A stretch of 42,116 nucleotides of DNA, taken from assembly GCA_016302935.1 (NCBI GenBank), contig JAEDMO010000003.1, positions 1 to 42,116 of the forward strand, given 5' to 3'. This document shows, piece after piece, positions 32,486 through 42,116 of the stretch. This DNA is from Bacilli bacterium. Its GTDB lineage: Bacteria > Bacillota_I > Bacilli_A > RF39 > UBA660. A program made the translations under genes and the position numbers. Numbering within the stretch: the first letter of the stretch is position 1; each line of letters opens with the position of its first letter. The notes beneath the pieces are model-generated. The model was not told where the DNA came from. It saw only the letters and a program-made list of their open reading frames with translations, and did not search any database.

Positions 32486-33154
32486 TTTTATTATATAAAG
32501 GGAAAATATTAGGCACATAAAACTACTTATTAGAATTATGGGGTTATACTCTTTAATTAATAAGCTCATAAGATTGGCTACCATATGTAATATAATTACT
32601 TCTTTAATATTTTTATTTTTACTATATATGATAGTTAAAATTGTTCCTATTATAAAGGCATATACTATGTTGATAAAACCGTTATGCACAAGGGCAAAGA
32701 TAAGACTTGACAATATAATTGATGTATTTTTTTTATTAAATTTATTTAGGTTATTGTATATTAGATATCTAAATATTAATTCTTCTAAAATTGGACCGAT
32801 GATGACACTTCCAAATAATGCTATATATATGTTGATAGTGGGTATTTTTTGATTATTTATTAGCAATATCAAACTATTTAAAAATAAGGGAATACTGATA
32901 AATAAATATATTTTAGGATAATTATCAATCAGATTATATTTATTTACTTTGATTCTGTGTTTTTTGATTATGTATATTATATAAGTTATATTTGTTAATA
33001 TTAGAATAATGCCTCCATAATTGTTGATAAAATTAGTTAGATTATCAATATTATATGTTGCATATACAGATGCTATAATAAAAAGAAGAATAGGATTTAA
33101 TAATAGAAGAATATATAATGGAATTAGACTTTTTAACAATTTTTTTATATACAT
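32474..33154 (-). CDS. CPBP-family intramembrane metalloprotease (CAAX/Abi type)
   Basis: 226 residues with 7-8 membrane segments. The active-site motifs of the family are intact: EELIFR (Glu124, Glu125, Arg129), FALVH (His157) and HMVAN (His190, Asn194). Family members process prenylated or bacteriocin-related peptides, or serve as immunity or scaffold proteins; no bacteriocin gene is visible nearby, so the substrate is unknown. GAGGTG precedes the ATG. It is alone on its strand between the DUF6512 gene and the nucleotidyltransferase terminator. Confidence 0.9.
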   Translation of the reverse strand: MYIKKLLKSLIPLYILLLLNPILLFIIASVYATYNIDNLTNFINNYGGIILILTNITYIIYIIKKHRIKVNKYNLIDNYPKIYLFISIPLFLNSLILLINNQKIPTINIYIALFGSVIIGPILEELIFRYLIYNNLNKFNKKNTSIILSSLIFALVHNGFINIVYAFIIGTILTIIYSKNKNIKEVIILHMVANLMSLLIKEYNPIILISSFMCLIFSLYIIKMNK

Positions 33155-33196
33155 AATTACACCTCAATTATAATTATACATTTTTTAATTTATTAT

Positions 33197-33223
33197 AGAA
33201 AAAAAGATACTTAAGTGTATCTT
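33197..33223 (-). terminator. Terminator of the nucleotidyltransferase gene
   Basis: AAGATAC and GTATCTT pair around six bases (33204-33223), followed by seven T on the minus strand; the stem overlaps the stop codon. Confidence 0.75.
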
Positions 33224-34127
33224 AGAATAGTTTATTAGGATAAGTACCTTCTTCTATTAGTTTATTTATTTCAGCTACTAATTTTTCTTTATCTTCTTTA
33301 TATGTTACTCCCATCCAGTGAGCAGTAGTTTGTAGTAATTTTACTATGGCATATTTTTCTTTGATGGCATCTGATACTACTTCTGGAATCAAAAATTCAC
33401 AGGTTGATAGATTATCTTGATTGGTATTTAAAAATTTTATTAATTTTTCTTCTAAATATGGAAATATTGTTTTAGTAAACCCAAACATATTCATTGATAC
33501 AGGATGGTTTTCTTCTAAGTTAAAGGAAGGGCGATTATCTAATGGGGATGATGTTATAATGTTATTATTTTTGATGATACTAGATTCAATAATATCTTCA
33601 ATGTTGTTTTTATTATATACGCATACACCTCTTTTTACTGCCCCATTTTCGGTTAGAGTATTACCTACTTTATAACCAACAAGACTATAAGTACTATCAT
33701 CTTCGTCTATCTTATCTAGAAATTCACTAACAACACGGTAAGCATCATAACCATAAAAGTCATCAGAATTTATTACAGCAAAATTTTCGTCGATTAAATC
33801 TTTAGCGGATAAGATAGCATGGGCTGTTCCCCAAGGTTTTACTCTATCCTCTTTATTTTTGAATCCGTTTGGTAGATTATCATTTTTTTGAAAAGCATAG
33901 TAGACAGGTATTTGTTGTTCTACTCTTTTACCTATTGTTTCTTTGAATATTTGATAATTTTCTTCTTTAATTATAAATACCACTTTGTTAAAACCGGCTT
34001 TTTTAGCATCATATATTGAATAATCAATAATAAATTCTCCGTTTGGTCCTACTGGTTCTATTTGTTTTAATCCACCAAAGCGACTTCCCATACCGGCTGC
34101 CATGATTAATAGGGTTTTATTTTTCAT
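33222..34127 (-). CDS. Sugar-phosphate nucleotidyltransferase family protein
   Basis: 301 residues of the NTP-transferase Rossmann-like fold. The start is LLIMAAGMGSRFGGLKQIEPVGPNGEFIIDY (G-x-G-T/S-R nucleotide loop near 11-17, Lys near 20), then GTAHAILSAKD and INSDDFYGYDAY with the metal-binding Asp pair. The C-terminus HWMGVTYKEDKEKL is a conserved feature of one uncharacterised subgroup. The likely reaction is sugar-1-phosphate plus NTP to NDP-sugar; the sugar is unknown. AAAAGGAG precedes the ATG. It has its own promoter and terminator. Confidence 0.88.
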   Translation of the reverse strand: MKNKTLLIMAAGMGSRFGGLKQIEPVGPNGEFIIDYSIYDAKKAGFNKVVFIIKEENYQIFKETIGKRVEQQIPVYYAFQKNDNLPNGFKNKEDRVKPWGTAHAILSAKDLIDENFAVINSDDFYGYDAYRVVSEFLDKIDEDDSTYSLVGYKVGNTLTENGAVKRGVCVYNKNNIEDIIESSIIKNNNIITSSPLDNRPSFNLEENHPVSMNMFGFTKTIFPYLEEKLIKFLNTNQDNLSTCEFLIPEVVSDAIKEKYAIVKLLQTTAHWMGVTYKEDKEKLVAEINKLIEEGTYPNKLF

Positions 34128-34158
34128 ATATATCTCCTTTTTCTATATTGATGAATTA

Positions 34159-34187
34159 AGTATATCATAAATTTATATTTCTAACAA
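34159..34187 (-). promoter_or_regulatory. Sigma-A promoter of the nucleotidyltransferase gene
   Basis: TTGTTA (34182-34187), a 17-base spacer and TATACT (34159-34164). Confidence 0.7.
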
Positions 34188-34255
34188 GTAAGCTTTTTTT
34201 ATTTATATTTATGTAATTATATCGCGTAGCATTAACGCACAAAAAATTAGTAAAT

Positions 34256-36221
34256 TTACTCTTCTTCATTATCAAAGGAAGTATTATATAATTGATGGTA
34301 AAATCCCCTTTTCTTTAATAATTCTTTATGCGTACCTACTTCTACAATGTTCCCTTGGTTCATAACAATTATTTTATCGACATTTTTTATGGTTGATAAT
34401 CTGTGAGCAATAACAAAGCTAGTTCTTTTTTGCATTGATAAAATCAGTAGCACAAGCAATATCGCTGGCAAGATGCATTTGTTCATCTTTGATTAAAGAG
34501 TTACCAAATTTGATGTTATACTCTATATCTCCTTTGAATAGTATGCCTTTTTGGGGAACATAGCCGATTAAACTATGAAGATAGTCTTCATTTAAATCTT
34601 TAGTTGGTATTTCACCTATTAGAATAGTTCCTTTAGTAGCATCAAATAATCTAGGAATTAGGTTAATAAGTGTAGATTTGCCACTGCCAGTAGAACCAAT
34701 AAAAGCTGTAGTACTTCCTTTTCCGGCAGTGAAAGAGATATCTTTTAAGATATATTCATCAGCATCAGGATATTTAAAGTATACGTGTTCAAATTGTACT
34801 TCTCCTTTTTTGGATGTTTTTATTTTACTTAAATTTTTACCTACTTTCAAAGAATTTTTTTGGTTCCATAATCATTTATTCTTTTTATGGATACGGATGC
34901 TCTTGGAATAATAATGGCCACCATTGAAATCATTAAAAACGACATTATTATTTGCATTGCATATTGAATAAATGCCATCATATCTCCTAATCCCATAAGA
35001 TTAGCATAAATGTTTTTAGCTTCATTATAAACAATCAATAGGGTCGTTTTGTTCATAATAAGCATCATTATTGGAAACATCAAACTCATTGTACAATCTA
35101 GGAAAAGTGATGTTTTTGTAAGAGTTTGATTAACTTTATCAAAACGTTTTTCTTCGTGTTTTTCATTAGTGAATGCTCTTATTACTGGAATATCTGAATT
35201 TATTTCACGCATTGTTAAGTTTAATTTATCTAATAATTTTTGAAAGTTTTGAAATCTTGGCATACAAAGAATAATAAGCACTAAAACTACCGCAAGAGCA
35301 ATAATATAGGTCATAGAGGTATTGGTATTCATTACTTTTATGAGTGCTCCTATAGCCACAATTGAAGCGAATATGACAATTCTAAAGGTCATTATTAACA
35401 TATTTTGAATTTGATTTATGTCGTTAGTACTTCTTGTTATTAGTGATGATACTCCAATTTTTTTACCTTACCTTGAGAAAAATCTAATACTTTAGCAAAT
35501 ATTTTATTTCTTAAATCTCTATCCATTCTAGAGGATATAATTGCACCGAAAAAATTTCTAAGGCATGCACAAACCATAACAGTAAATGCGATTAAAATCA
35601 TAATTATACCCGTTTTTATAATATAATTAGTTTGTATTTTAGCAACGCTGATACCTAGTTTTTGATATTCTTTAATAAGATAATTGACAGAAAGATTTTT
35701 GTCTATACTAGCAATTATTTCATTTGTAGAATTATATAAATTTGCTAAGCTTTCTTCTTTGGTTTTGGAGTCTATATTTTGTAAATAGTTTAAATAGTCT
35801 TCTTCTTCAATAATGCTATTTATATTAAACTGTTTTTTTAGGTTATCATTAGTAGTTATTACATATGTTGTAATTGCTCTATTTAAGATATCACTTACCT
35901 CATCTTCATCTATATATGGATACTTGGATTTATATTTGAGGTACTCTTCTTTGGTAATTTCTTCTTTTGATATTTTTTTATAAGCATCAGTTATTATTTT
36001 ACTATCACTATCTTGAAGATATAGGAATATTTTTTGATATTCTTCATTGCTTAAAGCTTCTGGAGTTATCTCCTCAATTCCTGAATAGCTTATCCCAGTA
36101 TTAATTATCTTAGAGGTGTAACTGGGTAATTATAATTCTAAAACTGCTTGTGCTATTGGAGGATTATAATAAAGAAGATATATATGCAAGATTTCTTTAA
36201 TGATTTTAATAATGTTTTCAT
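34256..36221 (-). pseudogene. Decayed ABC exporter (MsbA/multidrug type, membrane-ATPase fusion)
   Basis: Joined across frames, the minus strand encodes a half-size ABC exporter: start ATG at 36221 (MKTLLKSLKK), a membrane domain with a long extracellular loop, SSRMDRDLRNKIF and ITRSTNDINQIQ, and then an ATPase domain with Walker A GSTGSGKS and a late VIAHRLSTI H-loop. Lesions are: a -1 shift near 36140-36160; a TAA at 36130-36132; a lost A in the A7 run at 35458-35464; a lost A in the A7 run at 34855-34861; and a deletion plus frame change near 34430-34440 that removes the ABC signature and Walker B. Only about 180 of 600 residues remain in any open frame, so it is dead. It follows the kinase gene by 36 bases, and its usual partner half-transporter is absent. 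Confidence 0.93.
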
Positions 36222-36257
36222 AGTGCTTCCTTTCAATTATATCAAATAGATAGATTA

Positions 36258-37181
36258 TTATTTGTGTATAAATAAATTATTAATATTTTTCTTTGGCATT
36301 AAGATTTTTACATTAGAAATTATTTTGATGTTATAAACTTTTTTATTACTATCTAGTTGTTCTCCGTCAACACACCATTTCTTTTTAGGAGTTTTCTTGA
36401 AATGAATTGTGATTTCATTTGTTTTATGTATATATATACCTGGTACTTTAGTTACATCTCCTGCTGCTAATATAAGAAGACTTTTAATTAGATCAATTTT
36501 CTTAGTGATTGAACAAAATAGTATTTCTAATTTTCCATCATCTAATTTAATATCTTTGTAAAAGTTATTAATACCCGCAATGCGATTAGCATTAGAGATA
36601 ATGACAAATGAATAATTACCACGGTAGGTGTCTTCCCCTATTTTATATGTTAAATCATATAATGATGTTTTATGGAAAAAAGATTTAATTCCTTCTATAA
36701 TATATGCAAAATGGCCTACTTTTTTCTTTAGCTCCTTAGGTGTAATGTATGGTACATCTAAGAATTTTCCTATACCTGCAACATAGACAAAATAGCCTTC
36801 ATTGATACAACCAATATCCATTTCTTTAACTTCACCATCTAGTAATAATTCTAAGTTATTTAAAATATTTTTGCCATATCCCCACATTGTACCTATATCA
36901 TTAGTAGTTCCTAGTGGTATATGAGCTAGAAGTAATTGATGATTTCTCTTTAAATTGCCTGTAACTATTTCATTAAAGGTTCCATCCCCTCCTACAGATA
37001 TTACTAAGTCTGTATCGTCAGGAATATTTTTAATTATCTCTAAAGCATGTTTATAATATTCTGTATAAATAAAAGTAGGTTCATAACCTTTAGATAATAA
37101 TTTTTTTGTAAATGATTCTTCTAAATTATATTTTAATTGCTTCCCACTACTCTTGTTATATATTATGATGCATTTTTTCAT
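36258..37181 (-). CDS. Diacylglycerol/lipid kinase (DagK/YegS family)
   Basis: 307 residues. Phosphorylates diacylglycerol (recycled from membrane or lipoteichoic-acid turnover) to phosphatidic acid. Family motifs are intact: IIYNKSSGK at 6-14, GGDGTFNE at 64-71, PLGTTNDIG near 89-97, and a late KKWCVDGEQ with the Glu/Asp involved in the active site. The N-terminal nucleotide-binding and C-terminal beta domains have normal size. AAGGAT precedes the ATG. It is upstream of the ABC exporter pseudogene in one unit. Confidence 0.92.
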   Translation of the reverse strand: MKKCIIIYNKSSGKQLKYNLEESFTKKLLSKGYEPTFIYTEYYKHALEIIKNIPDDTDLVISVGGDGTFNEIVTGNLKRNHQLLLAHIPLGTTNDIGTMWGYGKNILNNLELLLDGEVKEMDIGCINEGYFVYVAGIGKFLDVPYITPKELKKKVGHFAYIIEGIKSFFHKTSLYDLTYKIGEDTYRGNYSFVIISNANRIAGINNFYKDIKLDDGKLEILFCSITKKIDLIKSLLILAAGDVTKVPGIYIHKTNEITIHFKKTPKKKWCVDGEQLDSNKKVYNIKIISNVKILMPKKNINNLFIHK

Positions 37182-37202
37182 ACTATCAAATCCTTTTATA
37201 TA

Positions 37203-37211
37203 ATTATAACA
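37203..37211 (-). promoter_or_regulatory. Extended -10 promoter of the lipid kinase gene
   Basis: TGTTATAAT on the minus strand (TATAAT at 37203-37208). A TTGACA lies only 10 bases upstream, too close to be its -35. Confidence 0.55.
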
Positions 37212-37390
37212 CGTATAATGTCAAACATTAACACTAACAATTAAAAGCCTAGAATTTTATTTGAATTTTCGCTTTATTATAGAAAACTGAAATGGGTTTG
37301 ATTATTATATTATAAATTTTATAATTTGATAAAACTTAGATAATCATTATTAGTGGCGTATTATATTTTTCAATTAATTTATATATATAG

Positions 37391-38800
37391 TTATTTATAT
37401 GTATACTTTTTATTACGGTAATTAAAGTATTGCATATCTCCATATGTAATATATTTTTCTTCTTTTATTTTAACTTTTGGATGTTGTTTATAATACTTGG
37501 TTTCTAGTAATACAATGTATAGATTATGTTTCTTTGCATATTTGATATCAAATGGAGTAATGCTATCATAACATAAAATGTATTTAGCTTCCAAAGGAGG
37601 GGGATTAGTTGATAATTCATCAATATTCTTCCCAATTTTTATTATTATCTCGTTATAGCCATCACTACTATCTTGCATTAATGTTTTAGCTGTATATAAT
37701 TTATTGACGTTATTAGTTGGTAGTGTGTCATATTCATAGGCAAATTCATAATCTGAAAATGAATCGCTATAATATACATGTACTACATTATTAATATCAA
37801 AGTTTTCAAAGCCAAAGATGATATGATCGTATGGTGATTGGAATGTTTCAAAATGGCTTTCATCAATAAGGCTACAAGAACACGCTCCTATATCAGTAGA
37901 TGTTTGATAACTATAGGATAAATTGTTTAAATGTTTTTCACATTCGCTAGCGTGAACTAAAGCATAGAAAGGTGTTTTTTGTAATCTATAAATGTTTACA
38001 CCAAAGTTATTGCTTGCATTTGTATCTAGATTTTTTGCAAGGGTTGTTCTATTTATAAGTGATGTATTTATTAAATTATATGAATAGTCCTTACAGGTTC
38101 TTATATCTTGATATAGTGTACTTGATAAATTATTATGTATATTACTACTATAGAAAGCTAATAACTCAGTAATAGTTAGTTTTTTTAACTTTAAAGTCAT
38201 TTGATATGATCTTCTATTTTCTTCGCTTATAATAGGTTTATGAATGATTTGCTCAAAATTTAATACTTCATTTATATTTATCATTACATTAGGATATATA
38301 TCTTGATATAGTGTATCTATAATTATATCTATTACCTTTTTTTTAGTTAACTCTTGAAATAGATTAGTTAATATAGTAATTGTTTCTTCTTTTGTAAGAT
38401 TACTTTTTATTATATATTGGATATTGTTAACTATTTCATAAAGATTATGATGTTCTAAATCTTCAAAATAAGAAATAATAATATCTTCTTTATTATTTCT
38501 TATTGCATCTAATAGATTAGTATAGAAAAAAAACGTTTGAGTATTTGGATTAAAAGTATTTATTATTTTATTGTAGTAATTTAATCTTAATTTTTCTATT
38601 ATTGATGTATCTATATATTTAGTTAATTTATTCATAATAGAACGATAGCATTCTACATCTTTAATAGTGCTGATTAATTTGATAAATCTGGTATCATATA
38701 ATAATTCATAAGTATCTAAGCCATTTAGATAACCATTTAAATATTTTATGGGTAGTTTTAATAATTCATCTATAGTCAATTCATCCATGGTAGTTGTCAT
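37391..38800 (-). CDS. Hypothetical protein, 469 residues, two-part architecture
   Basis: Not recognised. The first 230 residues are helical, Asn/Ile/Leu/Tyr rich, without clear repeats. The C-terminal part (about 260-469) looks like an alpha/beta domain: FGVNIYRLQKTPFYALVHASE, a TSTDIGACSCSLID segment, IIFGFENFD, DGYNEIIIKIG, and a closing KYILCYDSITPFDIKYAKKHNLYIVLLE. No signal peptide or membrane segment is seen, so it should be cytoplasmic. Start choice is uncertain: AGGAGG lies only 1 base before the ATG at 38800 and 13 before the one at 38788. It has a good promoter and a hairpin leader. Neighbours (lipid kinase, ABC transporter) give no hint of function. Confidence 0.8.
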   Translation of the reverse strand: MTTTMDELTIDELLKLPIKYLNGYLNGLDTYELLYDTRFIKLISTIKDVECYRSIMNKLTKYIDTSIIEKLRLNYYNKIINTFNPNTQTFFFYTNLLDAIRNNKEDIIISYFEDLEHHNLYEIVNNIQYIIKSNLTKEETITILTNLFQELTKKKVIDIIIDTLYQDIYPNVMININEVLNFEQIIHKPIISEENRRSYQMTLKLKKLTITELLAFYSSNIHNNLSSTLYQDIRTCKDYSYNLINTSLINRTTLAKNLDTNASNNFGVNIYRLQKTPFYALVHASECEKHLNNLSYSYQTSTDIGACSCSLIDESHFETFQSPYDHIIFGFENFDINNVVHVYYSDSFSDYEFAYEYDTLPTNNVNKLYTAKTLMQDSSDGYNEIIIKIGKNIDELSTNPPPLEAKYILCYDSITPFDIKYAKKHNLYIVLLETKYYKQHPKVKIKEEKYITYGDMQYFNYRNKKYTYK

Positions 38801-38820
38801 TCCTCCTATAGTTATAAGTT

Positions 38821-38849
38821 AATTCTGCAATAGTAATCTATGTAGAATT
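38821..38849 (-). promoter_or_regulatory. Leader hairpin before the 469-residue protein
   Basis: AATTCT with AGAATT, then ATAG with CTAT, form an interrupted stem in the 5' untranslated region, between the promoter and the ribosome binding site. Purpose unknown. Confidence 0.4.
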
Positions 38850-38862
38850 TTTTTTGATTTAT

Positions 38863-38891
38863 ATTATACTACAATATTCTTAAAACTACAA
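38863..38891 (-). promoter_or_regulatory. Sigma-A promoter of the 469-residue protein gene
   Basis: TTGTAG (38886-38891), a 17-base spacer and TATAAT (38863-38868). Confidence 0.75.
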
Positions 38892-38915
38892 AAGGAAATA
38901 CATATAAATATATAG

Positions 38916-41219
38916 TTATTCTGTACGGAGTGCTATTACTGGGTCTTTTTTACTAGCCATTTTGGCTGGGATTGAGCCACCTATTACGGTTAAAGTGACA
39001 CTAATTAAAATTAGTATAAGCGCGTGTACTGGATTTAATTTAGCTACGTTAGGTAAATCGGTGGCATTATAAATTATGCTGTTGGTTGGGAAAACTAATA
39101 GTCTAGCAATAATGATACCGATTAAACCAGAAATAGTTCCAATAATAAAGGTTTCAGCGTTGAAGACTCTAGAGATATCTTTTTTTCTAGCTCCTAATGC
39201 TCTTAGAATACCTATTTCTTTAATTCTTTCTAATACGGATATATAGGTAATAATTCCTATCATAATTACTGATACAACTAATGATATTGATGAAAAGGCA
39301 ATCAATACCATGGTTATTGCATCCATAATGGATCCTGACATTGATGAAATCATTTGACCTAGGTCGTTATATATAATTTTATCATTCTCTTCTTTATTCT
39401 TGTTATATTCATCTAAATAATTGGTTATTTTATCTTTAGCGTTAAAGTCTTTTGGATAGACATTTATAACAACAGGAACAGTATCTGCTCCTAAATATCC
39501 AAGTGTTAAGTCTTTGGTATTTGTTTCATTAAATGCTTCACCGGTTAGGATATTATAGTTTGCTTTTTCTTGAGATTTTACTATTTCAGAATCTTTATTA
39601 CTATCAATAATAAAATCTAATAGTTCATTGGAATAGAATAATCCACTAACATTGCCGTATATTCTTTCTGATTCTTCTTTAGCGCGAACTATTCCTACTA
39701 CTTTTAACTCTATAGCGTTGTTATTTTCATATAACTCTTTGAAATTAGTATTTACTGTATAATAATTTCCATATTTAATATAGTATTCATTATTTAATAT
39801 TAATTTTAAATTAATATTTGATATTTCTTCAAAGTTAATTGTTTCTTTAGTAGAATCTAAACCTAATTGTTCTAAGATGGTTGAACTTATTCTATTTTTT
39901 GTATCTAATACTAGTAATAGTTCACTTTTATTACTTGGATATTTTCCATATAAAAGGTCAAAATTTTCTTTGACTACACCAGTATTATTTGATTCGCTTA
40001 ATGTTTTAGGTATAGAGAAAAAATCAGTATAATTCAATGTTAAAGGACTATATACATCTTCTTTTTTACTTATAATGTTAATGCTTGTTGACCTTTGGTA
40101 TGCTATGCCTGAGATTAACTCAGGATCAATATTTTCAATATAATCAATATATTCTTTAGTAAAGATGTTAGTATGACTAATTGTATCTTGAAGTTTTTGT
40201 TTAGGATAAATTATTTTCTTATCGGTATAAGAATTTTCATTTTTTTCAAAATTTTCTGTTAGTTGTCCCATCATATTTTCATCCATAGATACAGCTTGTG
40301 ACGATATTATAATTGGTAAATTTGAAAGGGTATCTTTTTCAAATTTATCTATTTCAATATCAAAGCCATTTGATAAAGATAATATTAGAGCAATACCAAT
40401 AATACCTATTGATGATGCAAAGGCAGTTAGTATGGTTCTTCCTTTTTTAGTTTTAATATTATTGAATGATAATTTTAGAGCAGTCCAAAAACTCATGGAA
40501 GTCTTTTTTATGTTGTAATCCTCTTTAATTTTTTCTTCATTTTTAATAGGATTTGTGTCATTGACTAGCTCTCCATCTCTTAATTCAACAATTCTAGTAG
40601 CATATGACTCTGCTAATTCTTTATTATGGGTAACCATAATAACTAATTTATTCTTTGATATTTCCTTAATTAATTCCATAATTTGAATACTAGTTTTTGT
40701 ATCTAGGGCTCCCGTTGGTTCATCTGCTAGAATTAGATCTGGATCATTTACTAAAGCTCTAGCTATTGCTACCCTTTGCATTTGACCTCCAGATAATTGG
40801 TTCGGTTTTTTATTTATATGATCTTGTAAACCAACTTTTTCTAGAACTGAAAGAGCTTTTTCTCTCTTTTCAGCATTTGAAACGCCACTTAGAGTTAAAG
40901 ACATTTCAACATTTTCTAGAATAGTAATATGGGGAATTAGATTATAACTTTGAAATATAAATCCAACAGAATTGTTACGATAGGCGTCCCAAGTAGTATC
41001 ATTGAATTTTTTGGTTGATTTTCCATTAATTATTAAATCACCCGAATCATAACGATCTAGTCCACCTATAATATTTAGTAATGTTGTTTTTCCCGAACCA
41101 GAAGGGCCTAGTATGGCTACAAATTCATTTTTTCTAAACTTTAGTGAAAAATCTTTGAGAGCGTGTTGTTTAAAATTACCTGTGATGTAGCTTTTGCATA
41201 TTTTTTTTAGTTCTAACAT
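38916..41219 (-). CDS. MacB-like ABC transporter, ATPase fused to permease
   Basis: 767 residues. The N-terminal LolD/MacB-type ATPase (1-225) has Walker A GPSGSGKT at 38-45, signature LSGGQ at 142-146, Walker B LILADEP near 162-168, and the H-loop MVTHNKE. A linker is followed by a membrane helix (about 264-282), a large extracellular domain (about 285-630), and three C-terminal helices with the FtsX-type permease pattern and a final KMASKKDPVIALRTE. This is the type VII mechanotransmission fold. In Bacillota such proteins move or sense peptides and antibiotics; the substrate is not known, and no two-component system is adjacent. AAGGAAA precedes the ATG. Confidence 0.93.
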   Translation of the reverse strand: MLELKKICKSYITGNFKQHALKDFSLKFRKNEFVAILGPSGSGKTTLLNIIGGLDRYDSGDLIINGKSTKKFNDTTWDAYRNNSVGFIFQSYNLIPHITILENVEMSLTLSGVSNAEKREKALSVLEKVGLQDHINKKPNQLSGGQMQRVAIARALVNDPDLILADEPTGALDTKTSIQIMELIKEISKNKLVIMVTHNKELAESYATRIVELRDGELVNDTNPIKNEEKIKEDYNIKKTSMSFWTALKLSFNNIKTKKGRTILTAFASSIGIIGIALILSLSNGFDIEIDKFEKDTLSNLPIIISSQAVSMDENMMGQLTENFEKNENSYTDKKIIYPKQKLQDTISHTNIFTKEYIDYIENIDPELISGIAYQRSTSINIISKKEDVYSPLTLNYTDFFSIPKTLSESNNTGVVKENFDLLYGKYPSNKSELLLVLDTKNRISSTILEQLGLDSTKETINFEEISNINLKLILNNEYYIKYGNYYTVNTNFKELYENNNAIELKVVGIVRAKEESERIYGNVSGLFYSNELLDFIIDSNKDSEIVKSQEKANYNILTGEAFNETNTKDLTLGYLGADTVPVVINVYPKDFNAKDKITNYLDEYNKNKEENDKIIYNDLGQMISSMSGSIMDAITMVLIAFSSISLVVSVIMIGIITYISVLERIKEIGILRALGARKKDISRVFNAETFIIGTISGLIGIIIARLLVFPTNSIIYNATDLPNVAKLNPVHALILILISVTLTVIGGSIPAKMASKKDPVIALRTE

Positions 41220-41263
41220 ATAGATTTCCTTTCTTTTTAAACACTTTTTTAATTAGCAATAGA

Positions 41264-41292
41264 ATTATATGATTAATAAGTGGAAATGTCAA
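41264..41292 (-). promoter_or_regulatory. Consensus sigma-A promoter of the MacB-like transporter
   Basis: Perfect TTGACA (41287-41292), a 17-base spacer and perfect TATAAT (41264-41269), 44 bases below the 5S rRNA gene. Confidence 0.85.
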
Positions 41293-41336
41293 TATATTCA
41301 CATAATTTCACAAAATATTTAAAACATAAAAAAAAA

Positions 41337-41444
41337 TTATCCGCAACTACCTATCTTAGCATTACACTATTGTCGGCGTTCTAGTGCTTAACTTCTGTGT
41401 TCGGGATGGGAACAGGTGAACCACTAGGCAATAATCACGGATAA
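41337..41444 (-). rRNA. rrf: 5S ribosomal RNA
   Basis: The minus strand shows the universal 5S core, CCCATCCCGAACACAGAAGTTAAG in two overlapping pieces, and TAGTGG/CCGACAATAGTG arms. Ends are set by the terminal stem TTATCCG (41438-41444) with CGGATAA (41337-41343); length about 108. A T run follows the stem and may end transcription. Confidence 0.95.
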
Positions 41445-41520
41445 AATTTAACATATTTATATAATAGTTCTTTGAAAACTAGATAATGTGGTTTACATCA
41501 AATTATTTTTATAATGAGTA
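41445..41520 (-). other. 23S-5S intergenic spacer
   Basis: 76 bases without a gene. It contains a TAGTT...AACTA inverted repeat around CTTTGAA, a typical rRNA spacer element, and no tRNA. Confidence 0.7.

Positions 41521-42116
<596 letters not shown>

Noticed and set aside
34220..34240. Small GCG...CGC hairpin near 34225-34240 as an RNA gene
   Set aside because: The stem is only 3-4 bp and has no promoter or conserved motif.
34256..34850. Two apparent short genes for ABC ATPase pieces
   Set aside because: They are overlapping frame fragments of the single decayed exporter; the first part of the 34256-34486 frame is out-of-frame exporter sequence.
37209..37230. TTGACA near the lipid kinase gene as a -35 box
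   Set aside because: It is only 10 bases from the TATAAT, so the promoter is better described as an extended -10.

Overview
The window is a very AT-rich (by eye about 30% G+C) chromosomal segment of a spore-forming, Bacilli-type Bacillota, most like the uncultured low-GC gut lineages near the Mollicutes. Evidence for this: an alpha/beta small acid-soluble spore protein, the forespore sigma factor SigG with its YlmC/YmxH neighbour, a SpoIIIAH-like protein, DnaB/DnaI primosome proteins, an RNase J1/J2 pair, a T-box on prolyl-tRNA synthetase, a CIRCE operator and Gram-positive surface biology (sortase, TasA/camelysin-like proteins). The standard bacterial code applies: TGG encodes Trp and dnaI ends in TGA. 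No species is assigned. Most genes are on the minus strand, running away from the rRNA operon whose 23S 3' end and 5S lie at the right edge.

Layout, left to right. 1-3260: spore protein ssp, then an operon of a degenerate RNase J (J2-like) and thiI. 3300-8600: a metal-site-less polysaccharide-deacetylase-like protein, a SPOR-domain membrane protein, two prepilins (one fused to a large sulfatase-modifying-factor-like domain) and a divergent PilB/GspE-type ATPase. 8650-12600: M15 D,D-carboxypeptidase, spoIIIAH, ung, a third prepilin, ylmC and sigG. 12638-14194: proS with promoter, T-box leader (CCU specifier) and attenuator. 14191-17270: a MucBP-like surface protein paired with a class-B-like sortase, then an arylsulfotransferase-like protein. 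17373-19616: catalytically complete RNase J and CIRCE-controlled hsp20. 19671-23640: three related SipW/TasA-type secreted proteins, a transglutaminase-like protein without its Cys, a tail-anchored protein and a DUF1292 protein. 23700-25802: methyltransferase, RluA pseudouridine synthase, unknown. 25803-31813: one replication operon, dnaB-dnaI-two tail-anchored unknowns-dnaE. 31900-37211: DUF6512 membrane protein, CPBP protease, sugar nucleotidyltransferase, a decayed ABC exporter pseudogene and a diacylglycerol kinase. 37391-41292: a 469-residue unknown protein and a MacB-like ABC transporter. 41337-42116: 5S and 23S rRNA.

Themes: (1) sporulation genes are scattered among cell-surface genes; (2) three prepilins plus one assembly ATPase suggest a type IV pilus-like system whose platform protein and prepilin peptidase must be elsewhere; (3) several proteins keep a recognisable enzyme fold but lack key residues (RNase J2-like, NodB-like, transglutaminase-like, sortase, DnaE PHP domain); (4) tail-anchored proteins of unknown function sit inside the replication operon. 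No CRISPR array, insertion sequence, integrase, phage or tRNA gene was seen, and no gene-free stretch exceeds about 210 bases apart from short promoter/terminator gaps.
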